From: Certhia americana
Taxonomy: Eukaryota; Chordata; Aves; Passeriformes; Certhiidae
Length of the DNA: 64,000 bases
Assembly: GCA_018697195.1 (NCBI GenBank)
Contig: CM031858.1
Location: 113,212,380 to 113,276,379, forward strand
Direction: 5' to 3'
Below the pieces are notes generated by a model that saw only the letters and a program-made list of their open reading frames with translations, searched no databases and was not told where the DNA came from. The translations under genes were made by a program, and so were the position numbers. Of this stretch, positions 1 to 61,864 are shown one piece after another (position 1 is the stretch's first letter; each line of letters opens with the position of its first letter).

Positions 1-1065
1 AGACTGTCCCACTAGTCTCATGATCTGAAGATTCACAGCAGTAGTTTAATAGTAAATTTTAAGAAACTTTAAAAATATTATTCAATATTATTTTTCATAT
101 TACATAAATAACTAATAATTGGTATAATAAACAGATCATGGTGCTCTTGGATAAGTGTCCTAGAACAAAGAAAACTCTGAACTCCACTGGAGCAGAGCTT
201 CCTAGGACAGGTCTGCCTTAATTCCAGCCCTTTGCTGACTCTACAACTTAAAATGTGGCAAGATTTGTGAGCACCCCGGATTCATATGATGCAAATTTTT
301 CAATTCCCTTCTATCTAAATGCAGGACATGTAATTTTTTTTATGTGTCAGTCCATTTTGGTTTATCTAAATATGTCTATTCAAAGAAATAATTATCAGCT
401 ACTTTATGGCAATTAAATTTGACTTATTTTCCAAATGAAAATTATTCTCTATCCATGGAAAGTTGGAATATGAGACAAGAAATGCTCCTGAAGCCATTAG
501 CACACATCCTAAGTAGACCTGGCCTGTTTTCGCTACAATGAGCAGTGAAAAAAGGAAGTCCATTAGATGGAAATATTGTCTTTCTAAAACCAGCAGATTT
601 TTGTTACTTCAATGTCTAAGCACTGCAATTCTCAGCAGGAAATTGCACTGGAACAGTGGGCGGTTCCGAATTTCTGGAAACTTTACAATGGCTTTTATGT
701 TTAAACATCATTTAGCAGCTGTTAAAGGTCAGCACAAATCCTGTACTTTATCAGTATAAATGAAGTCTACAACTGCCAAGAAAAGAATGCATTAAATAAT
801 GTAGTGATTATCATCTTGATTTTTTTTCCCTTCAGAAGTGAAAAGGACCTCTTAAGCGGTCCTATTTTTCTCCTCCTTATTTCAAATTGACAAAGTAAAA
901 AGTAAAACACTAATTAAATTATTTATATCAGAAATTTACTTATGAGGATGGCACATTTTGTACACAAAGCAAGTGAAACATCTGACACATTGTATAGTGC
1001 CAGGTGCAGCTAAGAAAGTGTAATATAAATCGGCATCTAGAGGCTAAAAAACCCAACAAACTTGC
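1..1065. other. Downstream flank or extended 3'UTR, no gene seen
   Basis: AT-rich sequence beyond the favoured poly(A) site. No exon, RNA gene or mobile element recognised. In human the next gene on this side is PCMTD1 (from memory), but nothing of it is visible here. Confidence 0.5.
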
Positions 1066-3485
1066 TGCAATATTTCATTATCAATTTTATTTCCTACCAT
1101 ACACCAAATGTACAGCACAGAACACAATTTTGTTGTTTTGATGTAAGAAATATTAATTGTATGAAGAAACAGTATACAAACTACTCCAAATTAAAAAAAT
1201 GCATACATCATTGCTCTTTACAAAAGGTCTAATTTACAGTATAGCTCATCAATGCATTTAAACACAAAAAAAAAAAAAAGAAAAACAGAAAAAAAGAAAA
1301 AACAGTGCACATTACAAAACACATCAAGTACAAGGGAGGCAAATAAATACAAACATACTTCACAGAACATCCTGAGCAAACAACCAAACACAGATAAATT
1401 AACCTGAAGCCATAATAAATCATAATAATAAATACATAGGTCAGTAAGAGATTTTTTTTACTTAAATAAAATATATAACAAATTTATTAAAATATTTAGT
1501 AAATTAAATTTTAGTCTTTGTAATGAGTGAACTCATTTTGTATGCATTTAACAAGTATAACAAATGTTTGCTTTTTGTGTTTTTAGCAAGAACAATAACT
1601 TTAATAGCGAATTTTTGTTTGGTGTTCTCCTATTTATATTAGACAGCACATATGGTAGCTTTTGAAAAATCAATTTAAAAATAAACACAGCTCCTAAGAA
1701 CACACATTTTCCCCTGCCTAAACTAAGATCGGAGAGTTGAATCAACCCCCCAACAAAAAGCAAGCCCCACCTAATGCAGAACAGTGACCACAGTGCATGA
1801 GAGTTGAATCACTTCTGAATAGTACTTTTGTGCAGAAACAGTAATAATATAATTGTATATGTCAAGCCTGTGAATGCCATCATATTCAATCTAAATATAA
1901 ATGCGGCTAATAAAAATAAACACTTTCATTATAGCACGGAAAAATTAAACACACGCTAGATCCATGTATACATTTACACTGAGGCACATATGCACATGAG
2001 GTGTGTGTGCATACAAAAAAGGCAGTTTAGCTGGTTGTTTATACCTTTTTTCTTAAAAAAAATAAATATAAAAAAAACTTCTGAAACAATGCTTAATTAC
2101 TTACAATCCCTGAAATAGACATTGCCTCTGTTACAGCAACCGCTAGTTTCTGACGGATTCAGAAGTTCCACACCCAGGCTAATCGGATACCGAGGCGCAT
2201 GCCCGCACCTCTGCGCAAGTGCTCATCTGTCCACACCTCCACCTGTCTGTCTGCTCTGTAGCACTTGGGACCCTGCCAGAAGACTGGTGGCCAATTCAGT
2301 ATCAGCCTAGTCTTAGTGAAGAAGGATGGGAGAAACCAGTCACGGTGTTGCTACCGGTCATTCAGAGACAAGCGACCACCGTGGTGCCAGAGGGGTGTTG
2401 CTGCCCTCCAGACCGCTGCCTTCTCAGCTGCCATTACCTTCAAACCAGTATTAAATGCCATTTCAGGGGAGATGTGTTTGACTCATTATGTACAAAGCCT
2501 TTAGCTTGGGATGTGTTTGTGGTTTTTTTTTTTTTTAAATCTAAATCCATTGCAATACTGGTCACTTACTTAGAACCTCAACGTCTCATACTAAAAAAGT
2601 ACCAGTACCTACCTAATTACCCTTCTTGTTTAGAGATAATTGTCATTTCTCTCCATGAGCTAACTCTGAACAAAAACTGCTGTGGTAAAATAAAACTGAA
2701 GTTCTCTTGAAACATTTTAAATAATCATTCTCATAGGCTAAATCACACAGCCAAGTCAAGTGCTTTGCTGATTGCTATATTTCATTATTGCTAACATATT
2801 CTTTAACACACTGTTTTCCAGCATACTGTGCTTTTAAGAGCCCAAGTTCCCCACTAGTGGGCACCATTTATCTTCTCATTCCATGCATCTTCACATCTCA
2901 TGTTACTGCAAACCCATTTCTGATACAAAGCCATTATAAAAAAGCAAGATGTGAGGAAAATAAAACTAGAACCACGGTTCAGTCATTTGTTACTTTCATA
3001 GGTTTTTTTTTTCTTCCTGTACAAACCCAGCAAGTTATTTAATTTACAGTATAGCTTTCAGTCTATTTAAAATCCCATTGGAAAATAAATTAATAAACAC
3101 ATTTGTAAAAATATGGCAGGCCGCAAAAATGCTGTTAAAAGATAAAAAAACCAACTCTTTGATTAGAAATAAATAAAAAATATAAAAAATAGTCGCACAC
3201 ACTTTTTACATTCACTTTACAAAAACTGAGTGCAAAAGAAGAAAAAAAAAGAAATTGTACTGAAATAAATACAATATACTAACAGAGTGCATTGCTGTTA
3301 ATACAAATAGTCTGTTGTGGTTTTATTCTTTTTTTTTTATGTCAGCTGGGAAAAAATTAGTGCAATGTTGCAATTGTAAATGCAGCATGGCAACCTACAC
3401 CCCTTAGCAGTACATGAACTCCTAACAGATCCATCTGGAGTTTACTGCTGTTAAGTAATTTCTGTTGCCCAGCAGCTTTCACATC
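1066..3485 (-). other. ST18: Probable ST18 3'UTR
   Basis: Directly downstream of the stop. No splice pattern or other gene is seen, so about 2.4 kb of AT-rich 3'UTR is inferred up to the best poly(A) candidate. On the sense strand it has several AUUUA-type motifs (for example near 3165-3175 and 3255-3265), two identical 17-nt blocks at 1230-1246 and 3040-3056, and a GC-richer patch at about 2120-2420. Nearer AATAAA candidates at 3322-3327 and 1483-1488 could give shorter forms. The open frames in this stretch on the plus strand look accidental. Confidence 0.55.
1086..1091 (-). terminator. ST18: Candidate poly(A) signal AATAAA for ST18
   Basis: TTTATT on the plus strand. On the sense strand AATAAA is followed about 20-25 nt later by CAG/CA (possible cleavage) and then by the GU-rich TTTGTTGGGTTTTTT. 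This is the best signal-plus-downstream-element combination in 1-3485. The other AATAAA hexamers at 1483 and 3322 lack a clear GU-rich element. Confidence 0.5.
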
Positions 3486-51967
<48,482 letters not shown>

Positions 51968-53148
51968 CTGCAATGATCAATTGCCAGGGACAGAGAAAAA
52001 ATGAGGGAAGGGAGGAGCAAATTGTATTAAAAATAGCACTACCCTATAGTTTAATTCTAAGTATAAAATTGAGGATTGATAAAATGTTAAATCACTTGCA
52101 GTTTCAGCAAATTGTGTCTAGCAGATATCTAATTTTAGCTCAGGTACTGAAAGTCCAGGCCACAGGCAAGTCCTGTTTCTTTTCACTGCTGCCAAAATCT
52201 TTTTTGGGGAAGGGGAATGACAAAACCAAAAAAAAAATCCATAACCCAACAGCCTTAAGGAAAAGATAAACAAATTTCAGCCTCTGTTGCTAATCCACAA
52301 AAACAGCTAGAGGGAAAATTATACCACCAGTTGTATTACATATTCCTGAGCCTTTGGTCCATTACTTTTGCATTAGTATGAATATCCAATTACACAGGTT
52401 GAGTTCAACAACATAAAACCTGCGAGACGCTCACTGTTCATTGATAACATTTTGCAACATGGGTCCCTCTTTCAGTATTAGTCCTTAGCATTAGTTTCCT
52501 TTAATTTGCTCCAGCCATAAAGACATGATTTAAGCTCTGCTCAGGTGTCTGTAAAGACAATGAAAAAGCTCCTGCAAAGGGCTATTCATCTCATTTAAAA
52601 CTACATGTGATAAAAGGGGGAGCTGTTCCCTGGGTCTTACCCAGTTCAGATAGCCTAACTTCAGGTGACTGACAGGAGGAGAAATGTCAGGATTTTAGAG
52701 AGGAAGATCTTTAGCAGGTTTAATATACTTTTTTCAGCTCCTAATAGACCCATATATTGATCTGAATATTCATTTGGCTCCACAGTTATTTAGCCAAATC
52801 TTTGTCACTGTACAAATCTGTATGGCATGTAGGTGCTACAACATATGAATGACACTTCTCTAAAGAGGCTGGAATCTCAACACTCTTTTCTTAATAATTT
52901 TTCATGTAAGTGATTTGACATGATTTTATTTTTCTCACACACACAGTATACTAAGAAATTTCTGTAGTACGAATAATAGTGCTCACATTATATCTGTCAG
53001 AGATGAAAAAACTGTATATATGGATCTGTGTAATCCACTCAATGGTTTCTCAACCTTAGGTACCCCAGGGTGCATTACAAATCTACAAAATCCCCTTAGG
53101 TGTTGGATTTTGCATTTGGCTCACTGACTTAGCTGCAAGATTTGCAGG

Positions 53149-53173
53149 AAAAAAAAAAAAAAAAAAAAAAAAA
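53149..53173. repeat. A25 homopolymer
   Basis: 25 consecutive A. No target duplication or retroposed body recognised beside it. Confidence 0.95.
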
Positions 53174-56100
53174 GCATGAAGAGAACTCCTATTGGTTACA
53201 CATATTACAAGCTCAACAGCATAAATTCATCCTTCCAAGGTATCTTATGTGCACTAAATTGGCTCAGGTTCTGACTGTTTTGGATGAAAGCATAACTTGA
53301 GCTTTTTTAAAAAAGGAAAAAAACAAAAACATTTTTGGCTAAGCACCTTTTTAGTAATCCCTCATTGTAAACATAAAGGACCCATAAATACAAAGACCTG
53401 AATTTTAGGAGGAATGTTAAAATTTCATCATATACATCTCAAATACTGGATATTCTTGATCCTCTGAAGGCTAAAATGCTATGGGCATCTGGAATCCAGG
53501 AATATGGGATGGAAAGCATATGCTGTAGTTAAATAAAATATGGCTTCTGTGCTATTTCTCTGTTTATAAGATAACATTAATATCATAATAAAGGTCAGAA
53601 TCACAGTAGTATCAGCATATCACTGGAAATAATGACACATAACAGATATCAGAGGTGGATGTAGTGTCAAAAAATATGCATAATTTGTTTCTAAGGAAAT
53701 AGTTACTTAGTTCATATTTGTGAACAACATGTCATACCAGTCATGTTGTTCCAGGAAAATTGAATAAATGATGAAAGTTTGAAATCCCTTCATACACAAT
53801 TGTTTTTATCAACCAAAACCTTCATTAGGTTTGCTTTTGGTGTTTATTTGTCAAGTTACCCTCCAGGAAATACTGTGAAAGTGTTTGGGATATGATGAAT
53901 TTCCAGTGTTTAATTCCCTTTTGACAAAACTACTGCTGTTTCTTATGCCAGAATAATTAATAGATTTTTTGGAACAGGAGATCCAGTTGGATCAGGTAAT
54001 ATGCCCTCCTGCGCAACACAGGTCACAGAACTTTATCTAGTTCTTCAGCCTTAATCCTGTAATTTGTCTGAGTACTGTCAAGATTTGACTAACTTCAAGT
54101 TGAAGGAAAATGTGACAATACAGTAAATTTGTTGCTGTATTTTTGCTCACTGAGTACAATCTTTTTCTAGTAACATAATATTACAGGTCCCACATTGTGG
54201 ACTGACATAACACTTATCCAACATGTTGGTTTTTCACAACTGGAATAGAGAGTCAAACTCAGATGTCAGCAGATGACAGCCAAGACCAGTGTGGGAGTAC
54301 TGCTGCCAGCTTCCACCTGCAGATTTACTCTGGGAAATGAGAGCACAAGAATCCCACCTAGCAGAAACACCACAGTTTACAGCAGTAAATCAAAAGCTTC
54401 TGCATCAAAGTCAGGATAGGAGGCCTAGAGGTCTTCCTGCAAGCACATTGGTCATGTTTGAAATTTTTCTCCTGAGAAAGACTGATGCATTTGCTCGTCC
54501 TTATTGTATCATTTTTCTGTACATGAGCAGTCACCCATACAGATTTCCTCTATAAGGCACATAATTTTTTTAAACTACATAAGATTCAACTTGTAGTAAA
54601 ATCATTCCTGACACCATTCTGATTAGAGGAAGTTGACAAACATAGTTGTCACTTATCTCTTAGGAAATTCAAATTGCTCTCCGTTCTCCAAGAAGAGATT
54701 TTTCAGCTCTTGCTTTTGCTGATGGTCCTTTAAACTGCTGGTTTTGAGCTTTAATTGGAGTCTATTAGTTTGCAGGAAGCACTTTCAAGTTCTATCACAT
54801 ATCAGAAATTCCTCCCCTTTTATACCTTACAGTGTTTACAATGAAAAACTTAAATAAAACCAGAAAAAAATCACATGTGGCAGCTTTTTCAAGTATACAT
54901 GATTTGTTAAGAATTTGATAATGGAAAACAGGAATTTTAGTACTATGAAAAAAATATATTTGTGTCTTTGTAACCTTCATGTCATGTCGATTTCACCTTT
55001 TTCTATGGAAGTTTCTATTTCTCTCTTTTCCCTGAGCACATTCATACATAGACACACATGTAGGTTATCACTGATTTGTCAAGCTGTACTTTGTCAAGTG
55101 GTAAACCTATAATTTAGCTTCTCTATTACTCATCTCTTAAATTCAACATCTAATAGTTTTGTTGCTATTTATCAATGGCCTGCTTGTTGTCATGGAACAC
55201 TGCTTCAGCTGTCAAGGTTATTTGGTAATCCGAGGCTCATAAAACAGGAGAAGTTCTTTTTGTTATGAGCCCAAAGCTAATATATAGTTGGGGGGTTTTT
55301 TTCCCGGTTCAACTGTGCTTAAATTTTATGGATAACAAATCATGTTTGTAGTATCTAGATTGAGGAAAGTTTTTATTATATCTTTTTTTAGTCAATGATT
55401 CATTTGCCCAAACCAGTCTTGTCTCAATTATCATAGTGTGAGTCAAGAGGTTAAAATCTAAGACACTTAGGACCTGGCTGCATATGCTGAAAAAAACCCA
55501 AGATAAATCTTTCATAGATATTTCATACCTAAATATATTTTGGAGAAATTTAATGAGTCTTTCTCTTTTCTTTATTTCTTTTCAGATCACATCTTGCAGA
55601 CACCAGTAGTATACAGGTGGTACTGTCCATAGGATCCCTACCACAATCAATGTCCCAAGCATGCTTGGGGTTTTTTTTGTGGTTTGTTTGTTTGTTTGTT
55701 GGTTTTTAAAATTGGTTCATCTAAGTGATGTGTTTGTCAAGCCTTCAACCCAACCTTTAACCATGTTGTATCCAGCAAGGATTTGTTGTAGTTTATCTGC
55801 TGGCAAGACTTCCAGACCTCTGAGGGTTTTTTCTTATTCACAGTAGCCTGAAGATTGGCAAAGCATGAAAACAGAGTAAAGAATTGTCATAGTGGGTAAA
55901 ACTGGGGTACATTCAGCCTGAAAACTGGTGTTTAATAATGCTTGTAATGGATGCCACGTAAAATAATGAGACTAGAACACATCACATCTCATGCACATTT
56001 CTGAGATTCAAGAGAGAAAATAAATATCTTTAAATATCAAGGCACTTACATTTATTTTCTACTGTTGTACCTTCTGTTTGTGCAACAAAATTTAGTGGAA

Positions 56101-57219
56101 CTTTTTAGTTGTAGAGAAAACAATTTTAAATTTGTAACATGAATTCGACTTTGACTGCTTGCCTAACTATTGAATTACAATTAAAGGAGACAGCATCTTC
56201 TGATGTGCAGAAGCATTTAACTTCACAGTAGTATTTACATGGAGAATGTTAGTCTAACTACTCCTTAATCATATTGTAGTTAAAGATATTGCCAGATGCT
56301 TTGGACATTGATTAGGTTTTTTTAATCCCAAACTTTCAGATGCCCTATGAATATGTAGTCAAATACTACATTTTCCTTACAGGAGTGAAGAGTTGGTATT
56401 TGAAAATTCAGGGACATTTGCCACTCAAAGATGAAGCAGTAACAAACAAGTGCCTGTTGTGGTTGGACTTTCTTCTAAGAATTTTAAGAATCAGAAGTAT
56501 CTAAGAGGAAGATAAATTTTGAACATCTCCCCATCTTAGTCCCTCTTTTATATCAGTTTGTTCTCTAAAACACAGACAAACTGGATTCTGTCTAATTATT
56601 TAGCACAAGGACTTTCTAGGGTTTAGGCTAGAGCAGTGAAAACATCTGTTCACCTAAAATCACAGAAAAATTTTGAGTTTCTCATAAACTGATGATGATT
56701 AGGAGAATTTACTAGCACTGGATACAGAAAGGTGATGATCTGCTCCTAGGATGGATCATATGTCAGCTCAAATTACATTGCTGATATAATTTGCATCAAC
56801 CATCAATGACAGAGGTTCATGAAAGGAACTGTAATGTCAGAGTTCAAAAAAGAGTGCTGGTAGTCTCATCACTGCAATTGAAAACCCAAACGGATGTTCC
56901 TAATGAAGGTAACTTCAGATGGACAACAGAGGTTGGGAAGAAAGGTGGAGTGTTACTGTGACTCGGTGGTTTGTCATCAGGTTAAAACAGATTTATGTTC
57001 CACTTTCTTAATTAACTCTCATTGTTTGTGAAAAGTGTATGTAAATCTTGATGCTATTAACAGTTTCAAGAAGTCAGAGTCTCCACAGAAAGTCTGAAAA
57101 TCCACAGCACCAGTCAGGTGTGCAAGAATTCCACAGCTAGGGCCTAAGGTGGTGTTTTTAATGCCATGAAATGACTAACTGAACATGAAAAAATTTGCAA
57201 AATCTACCTGTATACGAAA

Positions 57220-57380
57220 TTATATATATATATGTATGTATGTATGTATGTATGCATGTATGTATGTATGTATGTATGTATATATGTATGTATGTATATG
57301 TATGTATATATGTATATGTGTATATGTGTATATATGTGTGTGTGTATATATGTATATATATATATGTATATATATGTATA
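57220..57380. repeat. Compound (TATG)n / (TA)n / (TG)n microsatellite
   Basis: About 160 bp. TA repeats lead into TATG tetramers, then mixed TATATG and TGTG, then TA again. It creates apparent open frames on both strands with Tyr, Ile, Val, Cys and Met repeats that are not genes. Confidence 0.96.
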
Positions 57381-60300
57381 AACAAATATAAATGTTAAAA
57401 ATTATATATATATGAATGTTTTTTAAATTAAAGAAAAATACATCATGGGTACTGAAATACAAAATTTACAAGGCTTATAGACACTTGGAAAAAAATTACA
57501 GCTAAACAGTTATTCTGCTTATTCTATCTCACTCTAAAATCCATATGTTTGCTGGATTCAAAATGAAGAAAATTCTCTCAAAGCATATCAAGAAAATTAC
57601 TTGTGTAATAAAGTGTGTTTCTTGACCAATTCCTTTTATATTTTTTTTAAGAAAGATACTTGATGAGATTTTTTCATTAGTGAGAATGCCAGTTAAGAAA
57701 AGACTGTAATGACTCCAACCCATTTGTGTACCCTTCCACTCTCAATCTCAGAAGGATTTGTTTTTCAATACCTCCTCTTTTGTCTGCTGTATGGATTAAT
57801 AAACATGTAAATTCATTATGTTAGGATTTCTACTGCACTGTATTCTGATGTTTCATCATGCAATGAATTTTCCAATTCCAAGCATCTCCATGGGATATGA
57901 GACTGTACCTACAGAGGTTTTGTATGTCCATGAATTTATCCCTAAAGAGTGGAATATGCTGGAGCAAAGGATAAAAGAAATCATCATTCTACCTACTGAA
58001 AATAAGTAAAAGTAAGATTTGTGAACTTATTTGTGTCAGGTGATACAGTCAGAAACAACTGTTTGATTTGCTTTAGATAGCCACACATCGACTACTTGAA
58101 GAACTTCATGTAAGACTGTGACTGGCAGCTGAGAAAATTGCCATCAAGGCTTGGGCTAAAATTCATTAACTGTTTAAACCCAAGATATATAACAGAATAG
58201 ATTTTATAACCCAAGATTTATAACAGAAAACAAGTTTTCTTTCTAGCTATTTTAAATTATTGTTAAATAATTATTGTCTATAATTCTTAAAAATATGCAA
58301 ACATTATGCAAATAAACACTTATAGCTTTATGTGAAAATATTAAAAAAAGGACATTTGTTAACTCTGATAAGAGATTTTACAGATGAAATTTTGAAGGCT
58401 AGTCCTGGAAAGGACCACTTAGTTCTCGTCATTACCGAGCTACAGGATTATTTCAGATAATTTATAACATTTGGACTCCATGACTGAGTGTATTGTATTT
58501 TACTGATTCAGACTAGGACATGAGAATGATCTGGAAAATATTCCAACTGGAAATTCCTCAAAAATATATTTGTGAAAGACTTTATCAGGTAAGCCCCATT
58601 TTCTTCCATCAATATTTTAAAGCATTAAGATGGTAAGAGTATAAACCAGTAAAATGCATTGAAAAAAAATGTTCTTCATTTGGACAGAGAGAATTGGTTG
58701 CAGTGAAGCTTAGAACTTGGAGGACTTACTCCGCTGGCAATTAAAGAAAATCTGACTGATTTTCATTCGTAAACAGCACACACAACACAAAAATAATTAA
58801 TGATATCCCTTTTAGCTGAGACACTTGACCTACAAGCTGTATCTGTGAAAAGGACAGAGGCTGTTCCTGTGCCCTGTAACAACAATTCCAGGGTTAAAGA
58901 ACCCTCTACAACTACAGAGGTTTATTGCAATGCTGATTTTTTTTTAAATGCCAGAGTTGTGAGAAGTTCAGTCCAGGACTGAACCAAGATGAAAGGAAAG
59001 GGCATGAGCTATAGATGGGAAAAAGATAAAAGAGAAATTTATATTTATGAACACTAATATAGAGAAAAACAAGATCAGTAACTTGGGGGTATTAAATGTC
59101 TCCTATATATACAAATGGAAGGTTTAGCTAGAATAAAAAGAGCAGAACTAGACAGATAATAATGTGGAGAAAATATGGTATCTTAACAGAAAGCTGGCTG
59201 GTGCAAGATATTAAAAGATGTATTTTATTTTAAAAAGACATATAAGAAAAGCAAGCAACTGTCATAGCCTTGTTGGTAAAGGAGGATTTATTAGACCCCA
59301 TAAGAAGAGGCTGGGGAGAAATAGGTAATGGTGTGGAGTCATTATGTACTGAGCTTGGAGATGTTTCAGGCAGTAAACTGAATGTTACAGGCCACCTGAC
59401 CAAAAAGAACAACTGGACTGTGAAATGATTGAGCAAATGCAAAGAAGCATGTAAAAAGAGTGGAGCAAGGGTAAGTCAGCACTAACACAGGATAAAGACA
59501 TGCAGTTATGGTGAAATCTACCCATGCCTCAAGCTCATGCCTCTGTGGACAAAAATTTCAGGGTGCAAGAGGTTCATAAAATGGCTTTTTATTTTTCATT
59601 TTAAATATGTTTTTATTTTTTATTAAACTGTATTTTATTATTTTGTCAGGATTCTCCACAAAGGAAAGGTGAGTCAGAGGAAGACAACAGAGATTTAACT
59701 TCTCTTATTTTCTTGTGTTCAGTTAAGAAGCTTGTAGGATCATAAGGATACTCAGATCATATGAAAAATATTAGATAGAAACACTCAATTTGAAATACTA
59801 TGTCAATGAAACGGATGACTTCTTCAGAGTGTCATTCCATAAATCAAGAACTCAACACAGTTAAAGTTGTATTGGGTTGTAAAGGGTTAGACTCTTTCTA
59901 ACAGATATGTTATTTTAGAGCCAGTTTAGAGAAAATTTAGTTCTTATTCTATGGGGCTCAAGTTCTTAAACTCAGTAATATGAATGAATGCCCAAGATCT
60001 GGGCCAAATCCAGCCTCCCTAGCCTCTTTTTCATTTATTCACTCAATCTGTCCAGGTTCAGTAGGTCAATAAATTCCAGTGGGACCCAGGCCAAGAATTT
60101 GGCTTAGAATGGATTAAGTTTCTAGGCAAATCTACAGATCATCCACGCAACCTTTGCATCCAGAAAGCCTTGCACATGAGTGGTCAGCATGCTAGTGCCA
60201 GTAAATGCTTAAATAAAAAACATATTGGTAACTACAGTCTGGTGAAAGAAGAAGTAAAGATCAGCTTTGAAGTTTTGTTCTTTTTTATGCCAACAGAGAA

Positions 60301-61802
60301 TGGGACTGTAAGCAACTCATTGTTAGCAGCCAGTACCTCCCTTTAATGTAGCAGGAGGTCCCATGGCTGCATTCTTTCCCTTCCCTTGCTATCTCCAGGC
60401 TGTACACAGTCTGTTTCTGCTCAATTTTGCTTGGCTGAATCAACCCTTGACATCACTCAGAGGCAGCAATTCAGCTAGCAATAATATTTAACTCATGATT
60501 GATATATATGAGGCAGAAGTTAGGGGCTGGCATTTGCATCTCTCTATGGCTTGTGGTCATCTACAGGGGAAAGATCTGCCATAAGAGGAAACGAGCTTTT
60601 GGGGCTGTAATTTTCTGATGCATTCTGTCATGCAGCAGAAGGCATGAAGGCATATGCAACCCTAAATTTCTGTGTAGGTTTGGGAGAATAACATTTACTG
60701 TGTGCTGATAAGCACAGAAGTTGTGATGGGGAGGATGACAACTTGTGTAAGAGATTAAATAGCACCAAAATTTTAGTCCAAGGCAGGGAGTATTCTAAGA
60801 CACAACTGGCTCTCAGGTAGGAAAAACCCAAAAATAACTATCTCAATCTGGCAGCCACAATAAAGTGATGTGGATTTGACATATAAAAAGCCTCTTTCAG
60901 AAAGACATAAATTGAAACTAAATTATAATTACTCTTTTTAATATTAAATGGAGGCTTTAAGTAAAAAAATTGCAAAACCACAATCAAATATAATAATAAA
61001 AAGAAAAGAGACACTGAGACTGTGGAGTTTGGCTAGAGATCAACATAGTAGACATCAAAAGAGGCCTATAATATGCTAGAAATATATCTAATGCAGTTGT
61101 TGTTAAACAGAGCTATAAAAGTCACCTATAAAGCAAATGCACATAAAGTATCAACTGAAACAAGCTAAAATAGAAATCTAAACAGCAAACACTTTCTCTA
61201 AAAGTTTCAAATAAATCCAGGAAGAAAAGGTAGAGGTCACAATACATAGATCAAAGGTCTGAATATGTACAGGAATTAAGCCAATTTTTAATCATAATCA
61301 ACAGCTCCAACCACAGTTGTCTCAAAAGAATTGATGTACAGTTCTTATTTCAACCATCTTAGTGGTTATTCAGAACAATTCAGTGAATATTAAAGTGAAA
61401 AAACTGTAAACCCCAAGGTTACCTTCCAAATGTGCAATGTCATTGTGGTCACCCAGAACCGTGTTATCGTTTATTGAAACAGAATGGCGTCTCTTATTAC
61501 CTTATTGCTTTATATTCAAAGGGTGACATTTTAACAAGACTGAAAAAATTGTCTGATCTTCTCTATACACAAGTTGCAAACATTTAATATAAGCCTTAAC
61601 CCACTCCCATGAATGTTGAAAGAAGAAAAATTGACGGGCAAATGTTTGAATTTTGACTTTCTTTCTGTGTTTCTTTGTTGTTAATTCTTGTCTTGGTTAC
61701 TTGGTTTAAGAGTACTGAATGAATAACTTGGTTCTGAACTATGGAAGCACAGCACTATAAAAAAGTCAAAAAGCCTGAGGTCCATCGACTCACACAAACT
61801 CT

Positions 61803-61864
61803 AGGAAAAGGAAAGGAGGAAAAAAAATGAGATGGAGAGGCAGAGTGAAGGGAGAGGAGAGATG
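61803..61864 (+). repeat. Purine-rich (GA/A) tract
   Basis: About 60 bp almost entirely A and G, with a few T and C interruptions. A polypurine tract of low complexity. Confidence 0.7.

Noticed and set aside
2219..2710. Plus-strand 163-codon open frame in the ST18 3'UTR
   Set aside because: No recognisable domain, antisense to the UTR, and located in a less AT-rich patch where stops are rarer. It ends in low-complexity F/K-rich sequence.
3322..3327. AATAAA on the sense strand 160 nt after the stop, as the main poly(A) site
   Set aside because: No clear GU-rich downstream element, and the site at 1086 is better. It may still serve a short-UTR form.
53030..53100. TGGTTTCTCAACC followed by TAGGTACCCCAGG, resembling a hAT (Charlie/MER) terminus
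   Set aside because: Only a short resemblance to remembered consensus ends; no matching opposite end or 8-bp target duplication was found.
57158..57462. Open frames rich in Y, I, V, C, M and H
   Set aside because: Translation of the TATG/TA/TG array on either strand.
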